A stretch of DNA of 5,943 nt from Actinomycetes bacterium (GCA_021791615.1 JAJYWG010000512.1:1-5943), one strand, 5' to 3'; positions 1 to 5,285 are shown, counted from the stretch's first letter. A program made the numbers and translations. Notes: generated from the letters alone by a model not told the origin.

Positions 1-24
1 CCTGAAGGGTCCAACAATTCGATC
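1..24 (+). repeat. Left terminal inverted repeat of the IS
   Basis: The sequence begins CCTGAAGGGTCCAA and continues to CGATC at 20-24. It matches the reverse complement of 1288-1311 at 21 of 24 positions: the first 14 bases are identical, positions 15, 18 and 19 differ, and the last five are identical. The repeat could extend further left, outside the window. A degenerate third copy lies at 3624-3643. Confidence 0.85.
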
Positions 25-75
25 CGACGCACTCAGGACCGGTAACGCTCGCGGCGTGTGGCACTGACCGAGCGC

Positions 76-96
76 GCTGCCGCGTAACGCGGCGGC
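76..96. terminator. Strong GC hairpin downstream of the transposase gene
   Basis: GCTGCCGCG and CGCGGCGGC flank a TAA loop, giving a nine-pair stem with one T-G wobble. It lies about 90 bp past the transposase stop, inside the IS. No T-tract follows on either strand, so it may slow or end transcription but is not a classical intrinsic terminator. It could equally shield the element from outside transcription. Confidence 0.35.
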
Positions 97-184
97 TGTG
101 GCTTCCTCGATGCCGATCCATTGCATGCGGCGCAACGGTTGGCGCGATGGATCGGAAGGTGTCCGGGTGGAGGGGCCTGCTTGG

Positions 185-1243
185 TCAGGCGGCGATCTCG
201 TTCTCGTGGATAAGGCCGCCGAGGACGTCGCGTCGCCGGAAGACCCCGGTGCGGTTGGCAGCCGGATGGGGCTTAGGCGTGTCAAGGTCGAGGCCGCGAT
301 GGGGGCGAGCCCGGGTGTAGTGAGCGACGTACTCGGAGAGGACCGCCTCCAGGTGGCGTCGGCCGAAGGTCAACAGGTGGTCGAGGCACTCAGACAGGAC
401 GGTGCGCACCCAGCGCTTCGCGTACGCGTTCGCCCGTGGGGCGCGGGCCGGGGTCTTGACGGCCTTGATGCCGACGGAGGCGAACACCGTGTCGAACGAC
501 GAGGTGAACTTTCCATCGCGGTCACAGACAAGGAAGCGGAAGCGACGACCGGCATCTTCGAGACCAGTCGCGAAGTTGCGGGCGACCTGGGTGACCCAGG
601 GATTGTCCGGGTTGGTGGTGACGCCGAGGAGGTGGACGACTCTTCGCTCGACCTCGATCACGAACAGGACGTAGTAGCGACGCAGAAGCACGCTGTCGCC
701 CGTGAAGAAGTCCGTCGCCAGCACGGCCTTGGCCTGGGTGCGGAGGAACCCTACCAAGGTCGCGCCGTCCCGGCGTGGCGCTGGCGGGACCCCGTGGCGC
801 CCGAGGACGTTGGCGACGCTGGCCTTCGAGACCGTAACGCCGAGCTTCTTCAGTTCTCCGACGATGCGCACGTACCCCCAGCGCGGGTTCTCCCGCGCCA
901 GGCGCACGATGAGCTCGATGGTCTCCTCTGGGAGCTGCGGTCGCCCCGGACTGCTGTGTGGGTAGGACCAGTGCCGCCGGACGAGGGCCCGATGCCATCG
1001 CAGGATCGTCTCGGGCCGGACGAGGAACGACGCCCAGCGCTCTTGCGGCACGAGTTTCGCCACAGTGGCGATGAACGCCCGGTCCGACCAGGAGAACCGG
1101 GGCCTGGCGACCTGCCGGCGAAGGACCGCCAGCTGATGACGGAGCACCAGGATCTCCGCTTCTTTGGCGACGGCCTCCATGCGGTGGAGCGACAGCGCCT
1201 CGACGAGGCGGCAGAATAGACGGTAGAGGAAGCTGAACGCCAT
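185..1243 (-). CDS. DDE (rve/integrase-core) transposase with substituted catalytic Glu
   Basis: A 352-residue transposase that would cut and join the ends of the surrounding IS. Residues 20-50 are an amphipathic Leu/Arg-rich segment of the kind seen at the start of this family. Residues 50-150 form the helix-turn-helix DNA-binding region (RPETILRWH at 76-84, NPRWGYVRI at 119-127). The integrase core begins near 165. The first two catalytic acids are visible as D178 (ATDFF) and D241 (VCDRDGKFT). The third should be Glu in the NAYAER motif 34 residues later, but here the motif is NAYAKRW with K276, codon AAG at 416-418. The C-terminal family signatures FGRRHLEAVL (293-302) and RARPHRGLDLD (311-321) are intact. 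The frame is open and of normal length, so this looks like a recently inactivated but otherwise complete gene. No clear Shine-Dalgarno precedes the chosen ATG; Met22 is an alternative start. Confidence 0.88.
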   Translation of the reverse strand: MAFSFLYRLFCRLVEALSLHRMEAVAKEAEILVLRHQLAVLRRQVARPRFSWSDRAFIATVAKLVPQERWASFLVRPETILRWHRALVRRHWSYPHSSPGRPQLPEETIELIVRLARENPRWGYVRIVGELKKLGVTVSKASVANVLGRHGVPPAPRRDGATLVGFLRTQAKAVLATDFFTGDSVLLRRYYVLFVIEVERRVVHLLGVTTNPDNPWVTQVARNFATGLEDAGRRFRFLVCDRDGKFTSSFDTVFASVGIKAVKTPARAPRANAYAKRWVRTVLSECLDHLLTFGRRHLEAVLSEYVAHYTRARPHRGLDLDTPKPHPAANRTGVFRRRDVLGGLIHENEIAA

Positions 1244-1287
1244 GGGCGTGCAGGCTCGCCGTTCGGGTCCTGCCTGGTCAAGGCGCC

Positions 1288-1311
1288 GATCGCGTTCTTG
1301 GACCCTTCAGG
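1288..1311 (-). repeat. Right terminal inverted repeat of the IS
   Basis: Read on the minus strand it starts CCTGAAGGGTCCAA and pairs with bases 1-24 at 21 of 24 positions. It lies 45 bp upstream of the transposase start codon, as expected for the promoter-proximal end of an IS. Confidence 0.85.
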
Positions 1312-1526
1312 GTCTACAAATCTGATGCCGCCGCCAGCGAAGACGGCGTCGACTGGGCCACCGAGCGCCGTGGACCTCTTCTTCAGTTACGGCCACCGGC
1401 ATCGGGCGCCGCTTGGGAACCGTCCGGGTCGTCGCTATGGGCTCTGGCGTCTGATGACAGTTTCCCTAGCGCTGCAGGTCTTTTCACCTGATGCGCCTCG
1501 CAAGGGTCGCTGGAATCGAAAGAGTG
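1312..1526. other. Gene-free spacer between the IS and the toxin-antitoxin operon
   Basis: I see no convincing gene here. The open frame across it on the plus strand has no Shine-Dalgarno, domain-like pattern or conserved motif. The only local structure is a small hairpin at 1475-1490 (CAGGT, six-base loop, ACCTG), too weak to call. It is probably the original upstream flank of the toxin-antitoxin genes, into which the IS inserted. Confidence 0.5.
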
Positions 1527-1537
1527 CTACAATGTAG
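1527..1537 (+). promoter_or_regulatory. -10 element overlapped by a palindromic operator, vapBC promoter
   Basis: TACAAT at 1528-1533 is a good -10 hexamer (TANNNT). It sits inside the palindrome CTACAATGTAG (arms CTACA and TGTAG around a central A). The -10 ends 7 bp before the A of the antitoxin ATG at 1541, so transcription would start at or next to the start codon. No recognisable -35 is seen at the usual distance. Antitoxins of this type commonly bind palindromes over their own promoter, alone or with the toxin, so this is the likely autoregulatory operator. That role is inferred from position and symmetry. Confidence 0.6.
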
Positions 1538-1540
1538 AAC

Positions 1541-1816
1541 ATGAGCACGGTCGGCATTAGAGCCCTCAAGCAGAACGCCTCGCAGGTGGTGGCCAGAGCC
1601 GCCGCCGGCGAAGTGGTGACTATCACCGATCGAGGAAGACCAGTCGCCCAGCTGATTCCGGTTCCGGAAGGACGGGTCGCCGGGCTTATCGCTTCCGGTC
1701 GGGCTCGGCTGGCGAAGGGTTCCCTTGGCGCCCTTGGCGCGCCCTCTGATGCGGGCGTGGAACAGCCAGTGCTCTCCGAAGCCGTTGCGACGATGCGGGC
1801 CGAAGAACGCTACTGA
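1541..1816 (+). CDS. vapB: Phd/YefM (VapB-like) antitoxin
   Basis: A 91-residue antitoxin of a type II toxin-antitoxin pair. It should neutralise the downstream PIN-domain RNase by direct binding and repress its own operon. Residues 1-42 match the Phd fold: VGIRALKQNASQVV, then AAAGEVVTITDRGRPVAQLI, the classic helix followed by the EVVTITDRGRPVA strand-turn-strand. Residues 43-91 (Arg/Ala-rich, ending MRAEERY) would be the flexible, toxin-binding tail. The stop overlaps the toxin start as TGATG, so the two are translationally coupled. No Shine-Dalgarno precedes the ATG and the -10 lies 7 bp upstream, pointing to leaderless translation. A 9-bp tandem duplication at 1722-1739 adds one LGA unit to the linker. 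GTG codons downstream are less likely starts. Confidence 0.88.
   Translation: MSTVGIRALKQNASQVVARAAAGEVVTITDRGRPVAQLIPVPEGRVAGLIASGRARLAKGSLGALGAPSDAGVEQPVLSEAVATMRAEERY
1722..1739 (+). repeat. Two tandem CCCTTGGCG units inside the antitoxin gene
   Basis: CCCTTGGCG occurs twice without a gap and encodes part of SLGALGA in the antitoxin linker. The unit is 9 bp, so gain or loss of a copy keeps the reading frame and alters only linker length by three residues. Confidence 0.7.
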
Positions 1817-2208
1817 TGGCCTTTTACCTAGACACGTCCGCGGCCGCCAAGCTAGTCGTCGCTGAAGCGGAATCAGAAGCGATGGCGTCGTGGGCGACCA
1901 CCCACGAAACGCGGGTGGTCGCCAGCGACTTGTTGCGCACCGAGCTTCTTCGGGCAACCCGACGTGCCGCTCCCAACCAGATGCAGCGCGCTCGGACCGT
2001 GCTCGACGCCATCACCTTGATCAACCTCACCTCCGTCACGTTCGAACGGGCGGCCACGCTTGACCCCGACGAGTTGCGCAGTCTGGACGCTTTGCATCTC
2101 GCCGCAGCTCTGGAACTGGGCGACGAGCTCGACGGTATCGTGACCTACGACGACCGTATGGCGGCGGCCGCTTGCCTATACGGCATCGCGGTGATCGCGC
2201 CAACATGA
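1816..2208 (+). CDS. vapC: VapC-type PIN-domain ribonuclease toxin
   Basis: A 130-residue PIN-domain protein, normal length for VapC. PIN toxins are Mg2+/Mn2+-dependent endoribonucleases that typically cleave tRNA or rRNA and stop translation when free of antitoxin. The four-acid active site is complete: D6 in YLDTSAAAKL, E43 in RTELLRA, D91 in LRSLDALHLAAA, and D112 (followed by D113) in VTYDDRM. The N-terminal strand and the DALHLAAA helix are typical of the family. The ATG shares its A with the antitoxin TGA, the usual arrangement for coupled production. The frame shows no damage, so the toxin is probably active and held by the upstream antitoxin. The RNA target cannot be predicted from this sequence. 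Confidence 0.92.
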   Translation: MAFYLDTSAAAKLVVAEAESEAMASWATTHETRVVASDLLRTELLRATRRAAPNQMQRARTVLDAITLINLTSVTFERAATLDPDELRSLDALHLAAALELGDELDGIVTYDDRMAAAACLYGIAVIAPT

Positions 2209-2290
2209 CCTGCTCCACCCCTGACGGCGGTCCGTGCTCCCCGCAGTAACTCGGGCCCGATTATCGGTAGGACGACCCCAGTTGGTCACG

Positions 2291-2320
2291 AGAATGAGCA
2301 GGCGGCCGCCATGGCGCCGC
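2291..2320 (+). repeat. Direct repeat, copy 1 (27/30 match to 5752-5781)
   Basis: A 30-base segment containing ATGAGCAGGCGG and ATGGCGCCGC recurs at 5752-5781 in the same orientation. The mismatches are at 2294, 2307 and 2310. It lies in the gene-free stretch 2209-2473, where I otherwise see only the hairpin at 2353-2373. Function unknown; it may be the end or an internal remnant of a mobile element. Confidence 0.6.
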
Positions 2321-2352
2321 TTGTCGGATGATACGGGTCCAGCCAACGCTGG

Positions 2353-2373
2353 CACTGCTGGGGAGCAGTGTTT
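2353..2373 (+). terminator. Hairpin with short T-run, candidate vapBC terminator
   Basis: CACTGCT and AGCAGTG form a perfect seven-pair stem around a GGGG loop, followed by TTT. Two flanking G-T wobbles could lengthen the stem. It is about 145 bp beyond the toxin stop. The T-run is short, so termination efficiency is uncertain. Confidence 0.42.
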
Positions 2374-2466
2374 GGTCGACGCTAGGGAGGTCCTCGTCAA
2401 CGACTGAACTAGTCTTCGGAACCTACAGCGCTCCCGGGAACCCGGCTCTCGCTCCTCGATCCGACG

Positions 2467-2488
2467 GCGCAGTTTAGTGAACTAGCGC
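2467..2488 (-). terminator. Hairpin over the end of the micro-membrane gene
   Basis: GCGCAGTT (2467-2474) pairs with AACT plus GCGC (2480-2488) with one bulged base and a five-base loop. The stop codon of the 23-residue membrane gene lies mostly in the loop. A second short stem follows at 2434-2445 (CCGGG AA CCCGG). Neither has a T-tract on the minus strand. Together they plausibly mark the end of the minus-strand cluster. Confidence 0.35.
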
Positions 2489-2545
2489 GACGATAACGAT
2501 GATCAGGATGACCAAAATCGCAATACCAATCAATGAGCGGAGCAC
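2474..2545 (-). CDS. 23-residue single-helix membrane peptide
   Basis: A very small gene with a GTG start 4 nt after a perfect AGGAGG (2550-2555). It encodes a short basic N-terminus (MLRS), then about 18 almost purely aliphatic residues (LIGIAILVILIIVIVALV) and a final His. One transmembrane helix is the obvious prediction, with the Arg on the cytoplasmic side. An in-frame ATG at 2594-2596 would give a 40-residue form only 11 nt after the preceding stop, but it has no Shine-Dalgarno, so I prefer the GTG. It is the last member of the minus-strand stress cluster, about 62 bp after the csbD-like gene. Similar one-helix peptides are common but often unannotated in actinobacteria. No function can be assigned; membrane stress or a regulatory partner role is a guess. 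Confidence 0.6.
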   Translation of the reverse strand: MLRSLIGIAILVILIIVIVALVH

Positions 2546-2607
2546 GGGCCCTCCTTTCCTCTTGATGTACAGGAAGCCGCGTACCTTGCGTAGCATCACC
2601 GAAACGG

Positions 2608-2781
2608 TCAGCGCGTGAAAGCGTCTTTCACCTTTTCGCCAGCCTGCTTGACATTGGCTTGAGCCTGCTGTGCCTTGCCATGTGCTCGCAGGCTCTTGTC
2701 ACCAGTGGCTTCGCCGGTCTTCGCCTTCACCTTGCCCGTGACTTCCTGGGCTTTGTTCTTGGCCTTGTCCTGGGTGCTCAT
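2608..2781 (-). CDS. CsbD-like general stress protein
   Basis: A 57-residue, Lys/Ala/Gln/Gly-rich hydrophilic protein. It shows the CsbD-family pattern: DKAKNKAQEVTGKVKAKTGE (5-24), then an AHGKAQQAQANVKQAGEKVK stretch (33-52). CsbD proteins (B. subtilis CsbD, E. coli YjbJ) are small cytosolic proteins induced by general or osmotic stress; their biochemical role is unknown. The ATG at 2779-2781 is chosen because GAAGGAG (2789-2795) lies 7 nt upstream and the family motif starts at once. The longer open frame running upstream is low-complexity and not family-like. It is separated from the upstream DUF6131-like gene by 145 bp, so it might also have its own promoter, though I could not identify one. 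Confidence 0.88.
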   Translation of the reverse strand: MSTQDKAKNKAQEVTGKVKAKTGEATGDKSLRAHGKAQQAQANVKQAGEKVKDAFTR

Positions 2782-2788
2782 GGTAGGT

Positions 2789-2795
2789 CTCCTTC
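2789..2795 (-). promoter_or_regulatory. Ribosome binding site fixing the csbD-like start
   Basis: GAAGGAG on the minus strand, 7 nt before the ATG at 2781. It decides the start against the longer upstream open frame. Confidence 0.75.
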
Positions 2796-2926
2796 GGTGC
2801 GGTTTAGGGAATCGGTTTCGAGCGTCGAGCCCGAAGGCGAGTTGCTGGCGCTGTCTCTGTGCCAACGTAGGAGCTGATGGCGGTACCGCTCGCGGTGAGG
2901 TCAGCGGCTGAGGGATTGCCGTCTGC

Positions 2927-3082
2927 TCAATACCAGTGACTGCGGCCGGCGAGTTGGTGGCCAGAATGGCCGGCGATGGCGAAAACGACACCGACGACCA
3001 CGAGGACGAGACCGAGCACCCAGAAGATTGAGAGCCCGGCGATGGCGCCGATGATCAGCAACAAGATCCCGAGAAGAATCAT
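2927..3082 (-). CDS. DUF6131-like small two-helix membrane protein
   Basis: A 51-residue protein too short for most gene callers. It starts MILLGILLLIIGAIAG (helix 1), has a tight turn LSIFWVLG, then a second helix LVLVVVGVVFAIAG, and ends in a polar His-rich tail closing GRSHWY. This hairpin-in-membrane layout with a C-terminal G-R-x-H-[WY]-[YW] ending matches the actinobacterial DUF6131 group as I know it. Function is unknown. The ATG at 3080-3082 is preceded by GGAAAGGA with 7 nt spacing. It lies 68 bp downstream of the DUF6458-like gene on the same strand and 145 bp upstream of the csbD-like gene. The shared neighbourhood suggests an envelope or osmotic stress role, which is inference only. 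Confidence 0.78.
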   Translation of the reverse strand: MILLGILLLIIGAIAGLSIFWVLGLVLVVVGVVFAIAGHSGHQLAGRSHWY

Positions 3083-3150
3083 CTCGTTTTCCTTTCCAAT
3101 TTCGAGGTCGTTGAAGTACTACGGTCCCGCGACGTCACGGACATCGAGGC

Positions 3151-3414
3151 TTAGTGCACCTGTTCATGCACTTCGGTCGAACGGCCCTGGGGGTCGACCA
3201 CCTGGCGGTCGTAGGAGTGGTGACCGCTGAGTGCCGGACGTCGGGACGTGGCGAACACGATCGACGAGGCGATGAAGCCGACTCCCCCGGCGATCATGAG
3301 GATGACGCCGACGGTGGAAACCCGGAACCCCGTGCCTTGGGTGGTCACCGCCCAGTACAGGATCGCACCCACTGCGATGGCGATGGCGCTGAAGACCATT
3401 CCCGCTCGACCCAT
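3151..3414 (-). CDS. DUF6458-like two-helix membrane protein
   Basis: An 87-residue protein. Residues 5-24 form helix 1 (GMVFSAIAIAVGAILYWAV), followed by a short extracytoplasmic loop (TTQGTGFRVSTVG). Residues 38-54 form helix 2 (VILMIAGGVGFIASSIV). A charged cytoplasmic tail follows (TSRRPALSGHHSYDRQVV to HEQVH). The two helices with an intervening polar loop and an arginine-containing tail resemble DUF6458, a family with no known function. The start is Met at 3412-3414 because GGAGG (3422-3426) lies 7 nt upstream; the open frame continues 13 codons further without a ribosome binding site. It is the first gene of the minus-strand cluster and the nearest to the candidate promoter at 3495-3520. 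Confidence 0.75.
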   Translation of the reverse strand: MGRAGMVFSAIAIAVGAILYWAVTTQGTGFRVSTVGVILMIAGGVGFIASSIVFATSRRPALSGHHSYDRQVVDPQGRSTEVHEQVH

Positions 3415-3494
3415 TTGGTTGCCTCCATTTCGTGATCCCTGGCCGTTGGCCAAGGAAAGGAAGCAGGGTCTGGGCGACCTCTTTCAGGTTGTTC

Positions 3495-3520
3495 CTACCC
3501 AGTTCGCGATGATTCCAATC
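3495..3520 (-). promoter_or_regulatory. Candidate stress-sigma (SigB/SigF-like) promoter of the small-gene cluster
   Basis: On the minus strand, GATT (3520-3517) is followed 16 nt later by GGGTAG (3500-3495). This resembles the GNNT/GTTT, 14-16 bp spacer, GGGTA pattern of actinobacterial general-stress sigma factors. It would give a leader of roughly 75 nt before the gene starting at 3414. The -35 match is weak. The assignment is supported mainly by the -10 and by the stress-type gene content downstream. Confidence 0.35.
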
Positions 3521-3532
3521 TTGCACTCCGGA

Positions 3533-3551
3533 GCGGACACCTTCTGTCCGC
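3533..3551. repeat. Perfect inverted repeat upstream of the stress cluster promoter
   Basis: GCGGACA and TGTCCGC are exact reverse complements around a CCTTC loop. It lies 12 bp upstream of the candidate -35. It could be a regulator-binding palindrome or a transcript hairpin; no T-tract follows on either strand. Confidence 0.5.
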
Positions 3552-3832
3552 GGCTATTCCCTCACGACGGCTCATTGGCCAGCGGGCGATCGAGGGAGGC
3601 GGCCGCCAGGAAGCCGGCGATCACCTGAAAGGTCCAACAGTTCCCCCCGACTGGCCGGGCTCGCCCGCCTCGACCTCCCGCTCGGCACCTTGGTCACAGA
3701 GGATCCCGACCGGGCCCCGGATTCTTCGCTTCTTCACGATGGGCTCGATAGTCAACGACAGTCCGCGTCGGGCCTGGGAGATTCGACCAACGACCGCTTG
3801 GGTCCGAAGCATGGCCGACCAGCCAGCCTGCG
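3552..3832. other. Gene-free interval containing an orphan IS end
   Basis: Together with the promoter and palindrome at 3495-3551, this forms a 418-bp stretch without a gene between the divergent tail of the SBP56 gene and the stress cluster. Apart from the IS-end-like sequence at 3624-3643, I see only short GC-rich dyads such as CGGGC TC GCCCG near 3656. A minus-strand frame is open across it, but it runs out of the shadow of the SBP56 gene, has no motif, and is not a credible gene. Confidence 0.5.
3624..3643 (+). repeat. Orphan IS terminal repeat (18/20 match to the left IS end)
   Basis: CCTGAAAGGTCCAACAG and three further bases match window positions 1-20 except at positions 7 and 17. In the same orientation as the left end of the IS, the element body would lie to the right, towards the SBP56 gene. 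No transposase and no partner repeat follow directly, so this is a solitary or displaced IS end. Confidence 0.65.
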
Positions 3833-5278
3833 TCAGCGGTAGCAGTAGGAGTCGGACGACGCGTCGCCTCCCTGCAGACGCACCTGATGGACCCGGCGGC
3901 CACGGAAGTCCTCGCCGTGGGGGAAGAACCGCTCGTCGATGTTGAGGCCGCCGCCGACAGGGTCGGTGTCGATCTTGGCGAGCCAGGAGCCGACGCCGCG
4001 CGGGTAGAACTGGTCGTCCCATGCGCCGTAGAGGGAATTGGTCACATAGACCCGCCGACCATCGCGGCTCACCTCGATCATCTGAGGTCCGCCATCGAGC
4101 GGCTCGTCCGGTGAGGCGGGATGCGCGGCTCGCCGGATGATCCCACCGAGGTGCAGCGAGCCGACCTCGACGGGGGTGGCCGGCTCCGAGACGTCGTACT
4201 GCTTGAGCTCCCCGGTCCCCCAGCACGACACGTATAGCATCTGGTCGTCCACGGAGAGGTCGATGTCGGTGATCAGCGGCGGGACAGCCCCGAAGGGGGC
4301 CAGAGGCGGGGGCAGGCTGGTCGCGTCTGCGGGTTCGGCGGGGATGCTGATCACCTTGTCCGCCTTCCACGCCGAGCCATCGCGGTACCACCGCCACACC
4401 GAGGCGGACAGGTCCGCAGTCGAGACCACCACTCCAACGAACCCCCAGGTGGCATCCGGGTCGTGCGAAGGTCGCAGCTCGAGGACCATCTGGTGCTCGG
4501 AGCCCAGATCGACGCTTTGCAGGTGCCGCCCTGCGGCGAGATCCCAGAAGTGCAGGGCGTGACCGTAGCGCTGGGAGGTCAGCAGCTCGGGCACCACGCC
4601 GTCTTCGATCATCGACGGGGTGCCCCACTCGCTCGAGATGAGGGTGTTCTGGTTGAGGTGCCACCAGGCGTCGTAGGCGAGGAACTGCGGGCCCCGGTCG
4701 GTCTCCCAGGCGCGCAGCCCATCGAAGGTGTTGTGGTCGAGCAGAGCGATCCCGCCGGGCCCCTCGGCACCGTCGGCGCCGCCGAGGCAAGTGAGGAACA
4801 CGCCGTCGGGTCCGCAGTGCAAGGTGTGCGGCCGTGAGTACCCGGCTTTCGCTGCGAGCTCGTCCGGCTCGATCGTCTTGTGCAACCGGGGCGAACGGGG
4901 GTCGGGCTGCGTGTCGAAGATGGTGATGCGCGAGCTGCGGATGCCCGGCAGCAGCAGGTAGCGCCGCTGGAGGCCCTCGGCTCCCATGTCGTGGCCGGCG
5001 TGCATCAGTGCGCTCGAACAGGCGTTCCAGCCGAAGTGGTGCAGCTCGTCGCCGCGCGTCGGGAGCTCGGACCATCCCACGACCTGGCCGAAGCGCTCCG
5101 ATGACTCATCGACGTCGATGACGCTCAAGGCGTCGGGTAGGTCCCCGGAGCGGTCGAAGGCCACGAGATAGGCCAGCTGCTCCCTCGGGGCGGCAGCGGC
5201 TTCCGCGGCGCTTCGGTAGAAGGTCGGGTCGGTTCGGGTGGCCCCGAGGCGGTCGTGGGTGACGCCGGATTCGGTCAT
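3833..5278 (-). CDS. SBP56-family selenium-binding protein / methanethiol oxidase
   Basis: A 481-residue protein, full length for the SBP56 family (human SELENBP1 is 472). Characterised members are copper-dependent methanethiol oxidases (EC 1.8.3.4), converting CH3SH, O2 and water to formaldehyde, H2S and H2O2. Family blocks occur in order: DELHHFGWNACSS (77-89, Cys87 at the position of the reactive Cys), SRPHTLHCGPDG (148-159), YDAWWH (202-207), SSEWGTPSMIEDG (215-227), YGHALHFWDL (238-247), HQMVLELRPSHDP (262-274), CWGTGELKQYD (352-362), GGPQMIEVSRDG (396-407) and the C-terminal HQVRLQGGDASSDSYCY (464-480). Repeating Asp/Trp-rich strands fit its beta-propeller. The start at 5278 is set by GGAGGAG 7 nt upstream; 20 extra upstream codons look non-native. 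No signal peptide is seen, unlike the periplasmic Hyphomicrobium enzyme, so it is probably cytosolic. It stands alone, with IS remnants on both sides. Methanethiol as true substrate is inferred from the family. Confidence 0.93.
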   Translation of the reverse strand: MTESGVTHDRLGATRTDPTFYRSAAEAAAAPREQLAYLVAFDRSGDLPDALSVIDVDESSERFGQVVGWSELPTRGDELHHFGWNACSSALMHAGHDMGAEGLQRRYLLLPGIRSSRITIFDTQPDPRSPRLHKTIEPDELAAKAGYSRPHTLHCGPDGVFLTCLGGADGAEGPGGIALLDHNTFDGLRAWETDRGPQFLAYDAWWHLNQNTLISSEWGTPSMIEDGVVPELLTSQRYGHALHFWDLAAGRHLQSVDLGSEHQMVLELRPSHDPDATWGFVGVVVSTADLSASVWRWYRDGSAWKADKVISIPAEPADATSLPPPLAPFGAVPPLITDIDLSVDDQMLYVSCWGTGELKQYDVSEPATPVEVGSLHLGGIIRRAAHPASPDEPLDGGPQMIEVSRDGRRVYVTNSLYGAWDDQFYPRGVGSWLAKIDTDPVGGGLNIDERFFPHGEDFRGRRVHQVRLQGGDASSDSYCYR

Positions 5279-5285
5279 CGTGGCG

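Larger units (their letters stand above)
1..1311 (-). mobile_element. Complete insertion sequence with one DDE transposase gene
   Basis: A 1.3-kb unit bounded by matching terminal inverted repeats and filled by one minus-strand transposase gene. The left end is the first base of the window, so any flanking target-site duplication on that side is not visible; the right flank begins GTCTAC. Size, single-gene organisation and an rve-type catalytic domain fit the broad IS3/IS481-like group. The exact family cannot be fixed without a database comparison. The 184 bp between the transposase stop and the left end contain a strong hairpin and no gene. The right non-coding end is only about 68 bp. The ends look intact, but the transposase has a substituted catalytic residue, so the element may be mobile only if a related enzyme acts on it. 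Confidence 0.85.

Noticed and set aside
98..1219. 373-codon plus-strand open frame opposite the transposase
   Set aside because: It is the antisense shadow of the transposase in GC-rich DNA. It lacks any motif, ribosome binding site or family-like pattern, whereas the minus strand has clear integrase-core signatures.
1298..1537. 79-codon plus-strand open frame between the IS and vapB
   Set aside because: It begins inside the IS terminal repeat, runs over the vapBC promoter, and shows no ribosome binding site or motif.
2782..2991. N-terminal extension of the CsbD-like protein
   Set aside because: The added 70 residues are low-complexity, overlap the DUF6131-like gene and have no ribosome binding site. 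GAAGGAG directly precedes the internal ATG where the CsbD family begins.
3477..3634. Inverted pair ACCTGAAA-GAGGTC (3477-3490, minus) and ACCTGAAAGGTCC (3622-3634) as both ends of a mini-element
   Set aside because: The left copy needs a two-base insertion and the similarity does not continue past about 12 bases. The right copy matches the true IS end much better, so the pairing is probably accidental.
3621..5075. 484-codon minus-strand open frame
   Set aside because: It overlaps the SBP56 gene in another frame on the same strand, is Arg/Pro/Ala-rich and low in complexity, and has no recognisable domain. Its last 70 codons past the SBP56 stop also match nothing I recognise.
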